Below are positions 13,778-25,700 of a DNA stretch of 64,000 bases, piece after piece. The notes beneath the pieces were generated by a model, which did not search any database, was not told the DNA's origin, and worked only from the letters and a program-made list of their open reading frames with translations. Position numbers and translations under genes: made by a program. Position 1 is the first letter of the stretch. The number at the start of each line of letters is the position of its first letter. The stretch spans positions 23,276,427 to 23,340,426 of the forward strand of contig OX442315.1 of assembly GCA_949358305.1 (NCBI GenBank), written 5' to 3'. Source of the DNA: Strigamia acuminata (taxonomy: Eukaryota; Arthropoda; Chilopoda; Geophilomorpha; Linotaeniidae).

Positions 13778-13813
13778 ATAAGAAAAAGAAAAGAAAAAGA
13801 AAAAGAAATAAGA
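13778..13813 (+). repeat. AAAAAG-type purine microsatellite
   Basis: Imperfect repeats of AAAAG and AAAAAG, ending in AAATAAG. Confidence 0.7.
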
Positions 13814-15849
13814 ATTGCGCGCCAAGAAACTGGCAATGCGTTACTTTGCTGTTTTCAGAGTGACTGAGTTGGAGGCAAATGGAATGTGGCAGTTTATTGC
13901 CATCATGGACAAAAGACAGCAAAAACAGGGGATTATCCAACTTTTCGGTTGTCTTCTGTTTTCTACAAATGAGTTCATTAGGAGTTGATTCTGAACAAGT
14001 TTTAAAATGCTTAAAAAATGTCAGAGGGGGAATGGCATGTGCAGGATCTTAGTTGTGTGCCATCTTGTGCGAAGTTGAGGGTAAAAGTGGCCTGTAATGG
14101 AGCCTCATCAAAAGTTAACTAGGTTTAAGTAGACTTTAGTGGTAGATGCTTCATGACCCTTTAACTGTGTTTGTGTGTGTTTTGTTGGAGCCTGGTGTCG
14201 TATAAAGCGAAAATACTTTTTCCGTATTAAAAGTGTACATGCATATACATTATTAAAGATGAAGCAAATGAAAAGGTGGCGTCGGATGCTGCTTGCTTTT
14301 TTTCGATCTGTAGAATCTTTCCCGAAGAGACAAATTCTAAAATGTACTCGTCGAGCGAATTTGGTTTGGCGTTGTGAAATTGATCTACTCATGTTGTTTG
14401 TTTATTGAATAGAGTAAATAGGATGCAATTTGTAACGTTGACTCGATCGCTCAAACAAAACTCGATCAAAGGAGAGGGAGAGAGGAAGGCCAAGTGAATG
14501 CACGGCGCTGCACTTTCCACGTTAATGCTCGGGCAAACGAGGCATCAAGGGAGAAACAACTTCTACCCTATCCTTTCAGTCGAGTGTTTCAATGAGTAGC
14601 CTTAGGGAGAAACTTTGGTAGGAATGTCCGAAGTTCGCATCATTATATCACACACTGGAATTGCATATCGAAAGATTAAACCGACGGACGACGTGAGGGA
14701 AATTGTAGGGCAATTTACAGGTGATTTCCAGATGATGTGTTTAGTGACGGATGCTGGAGGATGATGCCGCGAGATTATGGGGATCAATAAGTTATCGGTT
14801 CGGAGCTTGATGAGGGCTCTTAATTGGAGCTTGGCCTTAGGTTAGGATTTAATGGAGTTGATTAGTTGTATCTCTTCAAACATAACGTAGATGGTGAATG
14901 CAGATGGCGGCAGGCCAGGAGGCGTACGTTGTATCCATTTCAAATGTGGGAAATTAGACAGACGGGGAATGAAGGGGAAAGGGAAAGGCTAAATTAGGGT
15001 TGTTCGTGTATCGATGATTGTTGTGATTGGGAGGAGTTTGGTATCGAACTTTTCTATTTGTTTGGAGAAATTTAAAGTTGAAGCTCGAAAAAGGGTTGGC
15101 TGCGCTCTATTTATTGAGTGCTGTTTAACTTGCTTTTTTTGTTCGCATTGAAAAGAAGAAATGCTCGTGATATTTTTTTCTCTTGTTTCTTTTTCTGTTA
15201 ATTCATGTTGATGTGCACTTAAAATGTTAGGCAGAGGGAAAAAATAAGTTGTAATTTATATACATCAGTCGGCTATAAAAATGTTTTTTGTTTTGTTTTT
15301 GTGATACAAATAGATCTCAATTTACTATAATAGTGCAGAAACAAATAAACATGAATCTTTATTTTTAGTGACTTTTTTTGAAGGTGTTAAAAGCCATTTC
15401 AATTAAGGGCACGAAGTGGAATTCCAATTCTTTAATTAAATGTAAAAAGAAAAAGAAAATTGTTTACATAATTTTTTTTTTTTACTTGCATAGTAGTAGA
15501 CATAAAAGAACAGAAAATTGGCATTTGCTTTTAGTGCACATTCATTTTTGTAGTTTTTTTTATATTTTAGAAACCCATTTTGAGAGGTTTGAAACCTTTT
15601 AGCCGGGTGTTCACAGTAATGAGTATGTCTCATCAGAAGCTATTCGTATTTCGATAGTTCCATAAGTCGGAAACTGTCGACCATATTTTCTGGTGAAGAA
15701 GGAACGCGGCAATGGCATACAAGCCTCGAGAGGACGTAGAGAATATGTTGGAAAGTGCGTAACGTGGACATGGTCTGTAAATTCATGAGAAACACCGATT
15801 TATGGTGTCTGGGAGTTGTGTGTCCAGTGAGCAAAAAGCAAAGAGGGAG

Positions 15850-15878
15850 AAAGAGAGAGAGAGAGAGCGAGAGAGAGT
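15850..15878 (+). repeat. GA microsatellite
   Basis: AG dinucleotides with a single C interruption. Confidence 0.8.
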
Positions 15879-16108
15879 GGACTATGGGGTTAGTCCAAGG
15901 CTTTTATGTGATGTTTCAGTTTTAGGAATCGGCCAGCAGTACTATATTCAATATATAGAGTGCAAAATTAGCAATTTATCTTCATTCTAAAAGGAAAGAA
16001 GATATAAAAGAAAAAGATTGTTTCTATAGAAAGAGTGAGTTATTAGGAGAGAAGATGTAGTTTATATAATGCGCCATCTTGTTCAGATGTGGCAGTGTGT
16101 CTTTGTCT

Positions 16109-16133
16109 TACACACACATACACACATATATAT
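16109..16133 (+). repeat. CA/TA microsatellite
   Basis: ACACACATACACACATATATAT-type dinucleotide run. Confidence 0.75.
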
Positions 16134-19100
16134 GTTTTATTATCTATGTAACAGTTAACAACGAAAGTTATTGCTTCATAGCCCACAGAGAATTGAAAAA
16201 GTTAGCCGAGTACTCTGGTGTTTGTCTTTGGGATTGAGTTTATGATAAGAGGATGGTATAACGCTCTAGCTGGACATGTTTTTCAATTTAGTTACAATTA
16301 ATGTGAGTTGTTTATTTATTTCATGTTTAGATACGAGATATTCAAGTACGATTAGTTCATTTCTAATCCAAATGAGTTTGTATAGGAGCAGCTTGAATAG
16401 CGATACAGTAAACAACTTTTTTTTCAAAATTTCTTGTCACAAAAGGGACGTAAATTATAGCTCTAAAAGTTGTTGCTGATGAAAAGTTAAGGCCCTGGCT
16501 AGAAGAGTTTATTGTAACATGTGTTAGCTTGTGTGATAAATGATTGTGAGTTTTTTTAAGTGGCGTTTTGTTGCTGCTGTTGTATATATTAAGTTCTGTA
16601 ATTGCCGGTCTGTTTTCCTTTCTTGCTCACCCTTTGAACTTTGTCTGGAAAGTGTAAAGATTATGTGAGATTAATGTTTTTAAGATCTAAATTGGTGTTA
16701 AATTAAAATATATTGCACCTAAGCCTAATAATAGCATGATACCCATTTTATTGGCTGTAATAACAGGTTGAAGTAATCTTTTTTTCCTTCCAATAATCTT
16801 TTTTTTATCTCTGTGTGGAATGGTCAATATTGGAATTAATTGCTGGGTTTGTGATATTATCTCATTCGAGTGTTCTATATGTCGTTTGTGTGCAAGAGAT
16901 GGAAAAATTAAGAAGAAAAAAATGGAAAAGGAAGACCAAAAAAGGAGAGGCGAGCTGCTGAAGAAGGTAATAATGTACAAGTCCCTTCGGCCTGATGGCT
17001 TCCAATAAGGACAAGAGGCAGTGTAATAGACACTAATTGGACCCATTACGACAGGCAAGGAGTGATTGGTGGCTTAAATTTTACACCCCAATTTTCCCTT
17101 TGGACGTCTCTCCCAATTACACCTAGTGGGTAATATTTATTGTTTCTTGCTCCACCATCTCATCTCTCTGCAAAGTGGAGATCTGGCTGCGAATAGATTA
17201 TTCACTTACACACGCTTGTATGTGTTGAGTAAATGAAAAAGATCCCATTAAAATAGACTTTCGCTTTATGCTCATTGTTTCAATACTCTAGCTTTTTACT
17301 ACTATTTAAAAGCAAATTGTTGCAAATGCAAATATGGTAGGATTTTTGTTTATTTATCGCTATTATTATTATTATCATTATCATTTTGCAAATGAGATTG
17401 TGTGTTTCTGTGTAGTGTAAATCGATCCTTGTGTGTCCAGAATAAATAAGGGCGTTTGTATAGTTTAGTACGGGAAGAGGGCGTTTGTATAAGTGACCTC
17501 TTAGTTAGAAAATGGTGTTTTAAAGAGATGGCATGTCTGACTGGGAATGAAAGCGAGGAGTTAAAAGATGGTTGGAGGAAGTTCAAAGAGCAAAAGACTA
17601 GTGTGAAGTGGTTTGCAAAGGAGGGTTTGTTGCTAAGACAAAAGAGAGAGGTTTTAAAAGGTAATTAGATTTGAAATTATTCCTCGACAACCTGGGCAAA
17701 TCGAGTTTGCTCTTGCAGTTTTCCCAAGTAAAGATGATTGAATAATTGAATTAGAAGCAGACTTATTGCCCGATGCGGAAAGCCAAAGCTCTGCTCAAAC
17801 TCTCGTAATTTTTTCATCGTTTTGTTTTAAACCCTCTTGGGGTTAGCAAAGGCATTTAATTTCTCCAATTGGGCTAATTTGCACTAGTTGTTCTTTTCCT
17901 TTATTTTAATTCAAAAATAACAAAAAAAATAAAAGTTTGCTCTACTTTGTATACCTATGTTTATAATATTGAGGGTAAAAAATGTCTTTTATTTTTTTTT
18001 TAAATATTAATGAAAAAATATTTCTGAGATGGGGGTTGGGTAGAGAGAGGGGGGGTTCCTTTTTATATTAGATGAGTTTGCTTCAAATTGTAAACTCGGA
18101 TGTTTCCTTCTTGTGCAGATCGAGTTTGTTTGATGATTGATGGCCTTTTAATGTTGTCATTATCTATAAAATTGCTCGTGAACACTTACACGCATATTCC
18201 TTTAAGGGTAAAATAACGCTTCTATTATTGCATTTAGATTTTTTTTTAACGTATAGATGATTTTTAATAAAAGTCTTTCTTTTGTCAATAGAGAATATTA
18301 GATTCGTGCAATGGTTTGTAAGTTATATTTAAATTTGTAGTATGTCGCGCGTTTAATTACTTCTGTGCACAAAGTTTGAAATTGAGTTTTTTGGAAAAAT
18401 TCTTGGACATTTTAGAGGATGTTTTATTGGGTAAATTGAGATCAGCAAGTGAGTCGTTGGGTTTTAGTAATCCCAGCTGTTTCTTGTTTTGGGCTTTTGC
18501 ATTCGTTTTCTTCCAAGTTCATTAGAGCCGAGATTAGGGAAGGCTAATTACAAATCTTTAATTATGCCTGTGTTCCACGAGCGAGAATCATCACCAGTCA
18601 AGTTTCCCTATTTTTTGCTTCTCCGTTGTTTCTCGTTATAGCGAACAGTGAGTATTGATAGTTGGTAATTGACCTTTAGGGATTTGCGCGTAGTCTTAGC
18701 AAGTCACTAGTCGGAATTTAATTTAAATTGGATTCGCGTCGTGCAACGGGTTTTTACAATTCCATAAATTCGAGTGGGGTCTTTTTGTTAACGGGAGTAA
18801 AACGCATCGGGGGTTTTGTCTAGTTAGTTTGGGAAACTGAATTCCCATATTAGGAGCTTTAAATCCTGAACAAGTAGAAGTCATTTGACGCTTATTCCAT
18901 GCGCATATATAGGAAAAGAGAGTGCACAAGGTGGTTGCAAATAGGCAAGTGGGTAATTAAAGGCCGAAAAGAAGGCAAGAGAGGGAAAAGTGGAAGGAAA
19001 GGGGGAAAAAACCTCTTAAGGCAAAGTTAGAATTAATGGCCATGTTAACAACTTAATTAGTACAGCCGTAAGCAAATAAACTTGGCAGGCACAAAGAGGA

Positions 19101-20092
19101 TAGGAGAGTCAGTGCTTTTTTTTGTTGTTGGTTTCTCTCTTATTTTGTCATTCGAATGAAGTAAGTTTGGGAGGAAGTGTAGACAAGAATATATAAATAA
19201 ATGTGAAAGTATGCAATTTAAATTAATGTTTGAATATTTGAAGAGGTGGAGAAATCTCCAGAGTGATATGGGGGGAAAATGAAGTGGAAAAAGCTGGTGA
19301 AGAGTAAAGTGGTATATGTGTGTAAGCTTGTGTAATTTAATTTTTTTTTCTTCTTTACTCTTTTGGTTGCACAATAAATTATTTGAGCAGCGAATTGAGC
19401 GTAAATGAAGTAGAAAGCACAGGTAGAAAGAGTTGGTTTTTAAATGAAATGAAAGATTTTCAAATGAAATGGGAATTGGTTTCTCGCGCCTTCTATTTAT
19501 TTTATTTTTTATGTTTTTGATGTTTTATTTTTTATTTTTTTTAAGGATTGGAATAAGTAGCGGTCTATTTCTTTATTTTGCTTAGCAATTGTTTACAAGG
19601 TCATGATCATGACCCTGCCTAAAGACGGTAACAGCTCGTTGGACCATTTGCAACAGTGAAAGTTGCAATGAAGTTCAGCTTGATTGCAATGGTGCAATGA
19701 ACTGATGATTTGCTAGAGTCCGATTTCTAACCCCTTTGTGCGCCTTAATTCGCTCCACTGGCGTCAGTTATTGACAGTTTATTAAAATTTCTATCAAGTG
19801 TGAAATAAACAATAAATATGCATATATAAATGGGCTGAAAGTCGCAGCTGTGGTGGTTGCTAAAATGGGTATAAACTGCTTCCTTATTTACACTTTTAAC
19901 TTTAATTTGACTCTTATCGAATCTTCAAATTATTTTCTCTTTTTTTTTTAGATTTAGTGATTAGATTTTTTTCGCCGTTAGAAAAAAGTGTTTCATTGCT
20001 TATTAATTACATTTTATCATTGATTCAACTGGCAGACCAATAGATACATTAATTTAATGTGATATTTTATAGATTGCTTTAAACAGAGATTT

Positions 20093-20129
20093 AATGATTT
20101 TTTTTCTCTTTTTTTTCATATAGGTAAGT
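20093..20129 (+). promoter_or_regulatory. Candidate recursive (ratchet) splice site 2
   Basis: A long T-rich tract (20098-20120, two T runs separated by CTC) ends in ATATAG, fused without a gap to GTAAGT at 20124-20129. This has the same architecture as the site at 7438, 12.7 kb upstream, and lies 19.4 kb before the exon at 39520. It would cut the long intron into steps of a size usual for ratcheting. No clear downstream donor follows closely; the best is the weak AAAG|GTAAAA at 20183, so no RS-exon is proposed. Confidence 0.6.
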
Positions 20130-21389
20130 CGAAAAATACTTCCCTTGTTGAATTGTGTCTTAAAATAGCTGAATAAGTAAAGGTAAAAAATGTAAAAAGT
20201 TTTACTTGAAGAGTAATGTCCTAAACTTAATAGAAATCTACAATAAGAGCACTGGATAAAAGGGTAAAAGCTGTAAATTTAAGTTTAAAAAAAAAGGTAC
20301 GGTCGAAATAGGAAATTTGCAGATATAACTCTCGAACTTGAGAATAGTTAAAAGTCTAAGTTTTGCAATTGAATACTTCGCCATTTGAAATATGAACGTT
20401 TCTTTTGTCTGTTGCGCGAGATAGTTGGCCTGGAGATAAACACAAGTGGCTCTCTTTTTACAACATGGTTGTAAAAGATTTGCAGGCATCAAGTGGCAGG
20501 GTAAAAAAGAGGTGTAAAAATGAAGCGAGCAGAATATTGTTTTCTAAAGAAGGTTTAGTTTTACTCTAGGGGTTTTGTTTGAAAGTCAAAATAAAGTGAA
20601 TTGATTAAATCTTCTCTCGGCATGTTGATTGCACTTATGCAGATATGAAGTTAGTTTATTTAGTCATTCAATTTTTTTAGGAAACGGTGGCAACCGTTAG
20701 TTGATAAAATAATTTTTTAGATAAAGACTTGAAAAAGAATACGTGAATATTTGGTCGATGTAATGAGGAATGCAAATTTTTGGCGGTCTTTGTGGCAAAG
20801 AGAATATTTGCGTGAATTAGCATGCAGTTATCTGTGTAAAGATGCGCGTACTATGCTAGAAACATTAATACTAAAAATACAAACTGATCGAGGATTCGAG
20901 TCGGAGAACAGATTATTTCATTAAATTATTAAATTCTAAATTGAATTTGATTATTCATGGGAATGTATTAAATATTTGGGCTGAATTTTCTTGCTCGGTT
21001 TCTGTATTTGGAGGTTAAGAGCACTTCTCCGCCTTTAATTGTGTTTTATTGAAGCTGGATGGTTAAGGAGTTTCAGCAGACCCAAGTTATTGGACGAGAA
21101 AATGTCTCCATTCGCCCGCCCATCTTTTCTTAGGTTCGGTATTTATTATCGGACCAATTGGAGTCGATGTTGTTCGATCAATCACTAACCATTCCACCAT
21201 TGGCATCGTCTTGTTCGGTGAATCGATCAAGATGCTGCTTTTCATCCGCATCTTTTCCCCACCCACGTCGGCGCCGGAAACATTGCAACGATTACTGAAA
21301 ATCTAGATTAATCAAACAGAATTAGTTGTAAATAAAATATTCGAATGAATATTTATTGAAATTATGTAGTACAACAGATAGAAAAGATT

Positions 21390-21414
21390 AAAAAAAAAAA
21401 AAAAAAAAAAAAAA
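21390..21414 (+). repeat. Poly-A, 25 bases
   Basis: An uninterrupted A run. It could be the tail of a retroposed copy on this strand, but I saw no recognisable element or target-site duplication upstream. Confidence 0.8.
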
Positions 21415-22638
21415 CGAAAATAATATTATCACTGTTGTGTCGGTTAAGGGATGAAATTTAGATTGATATGGACGACGGTTTCATTTAATTTTAATAGCCC
21501 AGGTGTCGGTTATTTTTCATGTGCTTAGAAATCCGTGAAGGAGTAATGTACCGATCGAGGGAATAAAAGAGGTAAAAGGGGTGAGAGTTAGATGGGGAAA
21601 ATTCGATTTATGCGTCTGTTCTGTTCGTTACACGGAGTTTAATGAATTTTATCGTTGGCCCAAATAAATTGCAAATGTGTCTGCTGCCAAGAAGTCACTC
21701 CTCCCTTCTCTTTCGTACGATTCGCTTCTTGTCCCTGAGTTAGAGTCAACTATTTCTCTTGTCTTTTCGTGCTCCTCTCCTCTCTATGGCCTCCTTCAAA
21801 CATTTGATTGAATAGGGTAATTAAAGTCTCTAATTGGAGAATGAAAGTGCGGGAAAAATTGCGGCAGCTCACGAAAGTGAGATTATTTCACAGCTTGGCA
21901 AGTCAGTTCACGGCCCACCAACCACTTATCCACTTCTGAATCCCAAATCAATTTGATTAAGAAATTATTTAAACTTTAAGCTTTTTTTAAAAAAACATAC
22001 ATATATTTTTTTTAGTTTTAATTAGTTTAATTTGGCACGGGAACCTTTTCTCATTCGTTCTATCTCCAATAACATCTACACAATGTCTCGATGGTCACTT
22101 GACTCCCCCTGATTTTGCACCCGTATTGTACACATGGACTGATCCGGTCTGGGAGTAGAGAGAAAATTAAAGAGGGTGACTTAGTGTAAGGATTTTTAGA
22201 ATAGAGTTTTATTGAGCACATTTATATATTTTAAAAATATATAAACACATGCTGACCTAGATTTCGAAGAGAAAAAGGTCAGCTATACCTGACATCCCTT
22301 TCCTCGCGGAAATATTACAACCTCGCCATTTGCAGTTTTCCAAACATAGGGGGTGAAGAGGAATTAAAGATATATATCCCTAGAACCCCCCTCTCTGTGT
22401 TCGACCTTGGTGTGAGTCTGGGTCAGGATTGTCTGTCCAATCAGAGTGAGAGGGGTCTTTCACCTTTTTTATTTTGAGCAAGACAGTAGTGTGTGACATT
22501 GGAAAGGTGACACCGTGGTCATTTAGTGCAGGTAACTGGAAAAGGTGAAGGGCATTGTTGACGTTATTTGTCCCGTTTGATTTTCTGTCTTCTGTCGGTT
22601 ACAAAGAGTGCTCTGCTGGGATTCCCTCAACCGGTGTA

Positions 22639-22743
22639 ATGGAACAAGTCGTACAGCTGGCTTGGCTTAGTAATCGCCGAAATGCAAAGATGATGGCTAT
22701 GAACGTGCAATACCAAAATGGAAACGAGAAGGATTGCCACCGC
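22639..22743 (+). other. Exon-like open stub with donor, weak candidate
   Basis: An ATG at 22639 opens 35 codons (starts MEQVVQLAWLSNRR, ends NEKDCHR) up to CGC|GTAAGT at 22744. The donor is in phase 0, which would join in frame to the exon at 39520. The stretch is less AT-rich than its flanks. The peptide does not resemble RRM1 of the TIA family, so it is not the missing canonical exon. Chance is a fair explanation. Confidence 0.15.
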
Positions 22744-25700
22744 GTAAGTTTACGGCCATGTTGGTGTTAAGTTGAATAAGTTGTATGTGGTGTGATTATT
22801 GCAAAGCTATGAAAATTGATCGGCACTTGATAAGTGGAACACGTGTGTCTCTATTATTATCATATGGTTGGGCCACATTTCCGGTTTTCGTTGCATTTAG
22901 TCGTTTAGATATAGAGAAACGGCGGAATTTAACATTTCTTTTGATTTTCAACTTGAAAAGGTGTCTATAAAGGTGATATCTAAGTCATCACGGATAGAAG
23001 TCTTCGTAACATTACGTATTAGGACTGGGATCACGCTGGGTAAGGCGTCAGTGAGCTGACTGCTGCTCCCGGTGATGTCATTTTATCTATAAAAGTCACG
23101 TTTTTTTAATTTCCGTTCGAATGTTTTATGATTTTATATTAATGCTTTACTTCATTAGATTTATTGCCTTCAAATTCAGTTTTATTTTTAGGTTATGATC
23201 AGACATGCAAATAAAAGGTTTACGATTTTTTATTATTTTTTAGTTTTTTTTTATTTAATAAAGAGTGAGGGGAGAAGGAAAATCGTGTTAGGAGGAATCA
23301 ATTTGATTAAAAATTTGTTCTCTGTTCTTTAGTTTTATTTTTGTGCGGTTTTTTTTAATTTTATTTTGGGAATTTTTTTTTTATTTTTAGAGTTTATTTT
23401 ACTTTTAATCTTGATTCCATTGATCAATACTTGTCACATAAATTACTTTTTTATTTTTTATTTTTTTTTTAATTTTAAAAAAAGTCTTTAAACTACTAAG
23501 TTTTTTATTTTTTATTTTATTTACAAGGGGGAAAAAATGTGGACTTATTGGTGATTCAAGTGAGAAAAAAATTTAAACTTGGTTTCTAAAGAGGTTTAAA
23601 AATTACAAAAAAAAAATTAATTTGCTATTTCACATTTTTTTTCAAAAAACAAGATAAAAAGAATTAGAAAAAAAAAATGTTCATCTATAAGTTCACAATC
23701 AAGATTTCAATATTTGATGAAGGCTTGAAGAATTTTTGCATTTTTATTTTGTATATTTGATTAAAGAATGGCATCTTATTTTTTTTTCTAAAAAAAAAAA
23801 ATCAAAATTGATAATGAATCGCAAAAAAAGTTAAAAAATTAACGGTAATACTGAATTTAAACTAGTTTTAAACCGATAAGACGGTGGAATAAGATGAAGG
23901 AAAAAAAAGTTGAACTCAACCCCTAAAGCTCCAAATTTCTGTTTATATTTTTTCTGCCTCCATTAGGGAATTGTAATACTTTCAAGATAAAGTTGTGCAC
24001 TTTTATCTACAAACGATTTTTTTTATGCGAAAATTGTGTATGAAATCGAAAAAAAAAATTATGTAGGGGAAGGGTTGATGGAAGAAATGATGTAAAAATG
24101 TGGTATATTTTTCATTTTCTTTTTTAATAAAGCCAATGACATCTCGGGGGGACGATTCAATTTGAGCCAATCATCAACGATTGTGAAAATTTTGTTCCCT
24201 CGTTTTCGATAGAGCATCGCTCTCTATACACACTACATACATGGAATAATATGCAAAAGAAAGATTCCGGAGATGTGTGGAGGGTGGAGACGAGAGAGAA
24301 AGATCTCATAAAAACTAATGGGAATCACCCTGGCTGAGAAATGAAATGAATTGCCTGTGTCGGCTTGATTGTGGTGCTTCCCCCCGTCGTCCTTATAAAT
24401 GATCATTTGTGAAGACTTCATTTGCTTCTTTTTTTTTTTAATTTTTCCTTTTTCTTTATCTATTTGCAAATATGGATTTAGAGCTTGATGAATTTACGGG
24501 GGAAAGAGGGTAATTATACAATGAGTCGAATTTGTTTTTATGCGACTTTTAGGAGTTGGAGGTTTTGCATTGAAATTTCACTTTCAGACAAAGAAGTGTT
24601 AGTGAAAGTGATTAAGATTTTTTTTTTTTCGACGTTTCCTGAACAAAAGTTTTGTACTTTAATATTTAAGGAAATTATCATTTTTTATTTATATATTAAT
24701 GTCGAGAGATTTTGCTTTTGACTAAGTCTTAAGAGTTTAAATTACAGGATAACGCTTTTACGTTATAATTAAAAGCCAATTGGGAAAAAAAATCCCTCAA
24801 TTTTTTAACGATGAATGAAAGCATTTTCTTGATTTAGGGCTAATTAAAGACTAAATTAAATAATGCAAGTGTAAAGGGCATCTCTTCGTAAATGTGAAGT
24901 CAACTTCCGTCTTAATCACAGAGCAATGAGGCGGAATAACGAGTTAAAGTTAACATTCTGTTTATTTTACGTTTATTACGGAACGGATGCATTAATAAGT
25001 TGAAACGAAAAAGTATTTATTTCACATGAGTGAGTCTGAAATCTGCGTCCCACCTGTCATTTCAGAACGCTTTCTGTGGAGGTTGGTCTAATAATGTGAA
25101 AAATGGAAACAATTTCTAATAACTTCCGTGTTTTATTCTAAAATTACAAAAAAACAACATTTTTTTCGTAATTATTGATGTTGTGAATTAACTTTATGGA
25201 GTTTTTAAATTAAAGCGGAAGATTGGTTGTTAAAGTTTGTTGAAAGTTAAATTATTGGTGTTTTCTTTTATTGGCTAAGAAAACGACAGTTGTGGTGGTC
25301 AACCTCAGGCCGTTGGATTATCATGTAGGCTTAACACTCATGCACTAAGAGGTTGGTCACTAGTCCTGGTGGGAATTACCGTTAGAATATTCGCCTCATA
25401 AGCAACGCACAGTACTAGACTTAGGGGATCCGGCCGGCGGTTAACCCTCTTTATGGCCACTGTTTCTACAGCTTAGACTTTTGTCAACTAAGTCCACTTA
25501 GTCATATAATGGGATGTGATATCAATAAAATTAGAGTTAAACTGAGCTAACAAAGAAATTAAGAATTTGGGACCATCTTAGGAAGAGAATTAAAGGATTT
25601 TCATTGAAAAGCGACTTTTTTCTTCTTCTTGTTGTTGTTTGTTGTTGTTCCAACATTCGCTTTTTCTGCAAATAAACAAAAGCAAACGCAAATTTCCATC

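Larger units (their letters stand above)
7531..20123 (+). other. Intron, segment between the two candidate ratchet sites
   Basis: No recognisable exon. Contents are mostly AT-rich single-copy-looking sequence with an AAAAAT-type repeat (10267-10295), a G+C-richer block with several CpGs at about 13620-13745, an AAAAAG-type purine repeat (13778-13813), a GA microsatellite (15850-15878), a CA/TA microsatellite (16109-16133) and an ATT repeat (about 17356-17386). Frames such as 16687-17058 on the minus strand are low-complexity or unremarkable. Confidence 0.7.
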
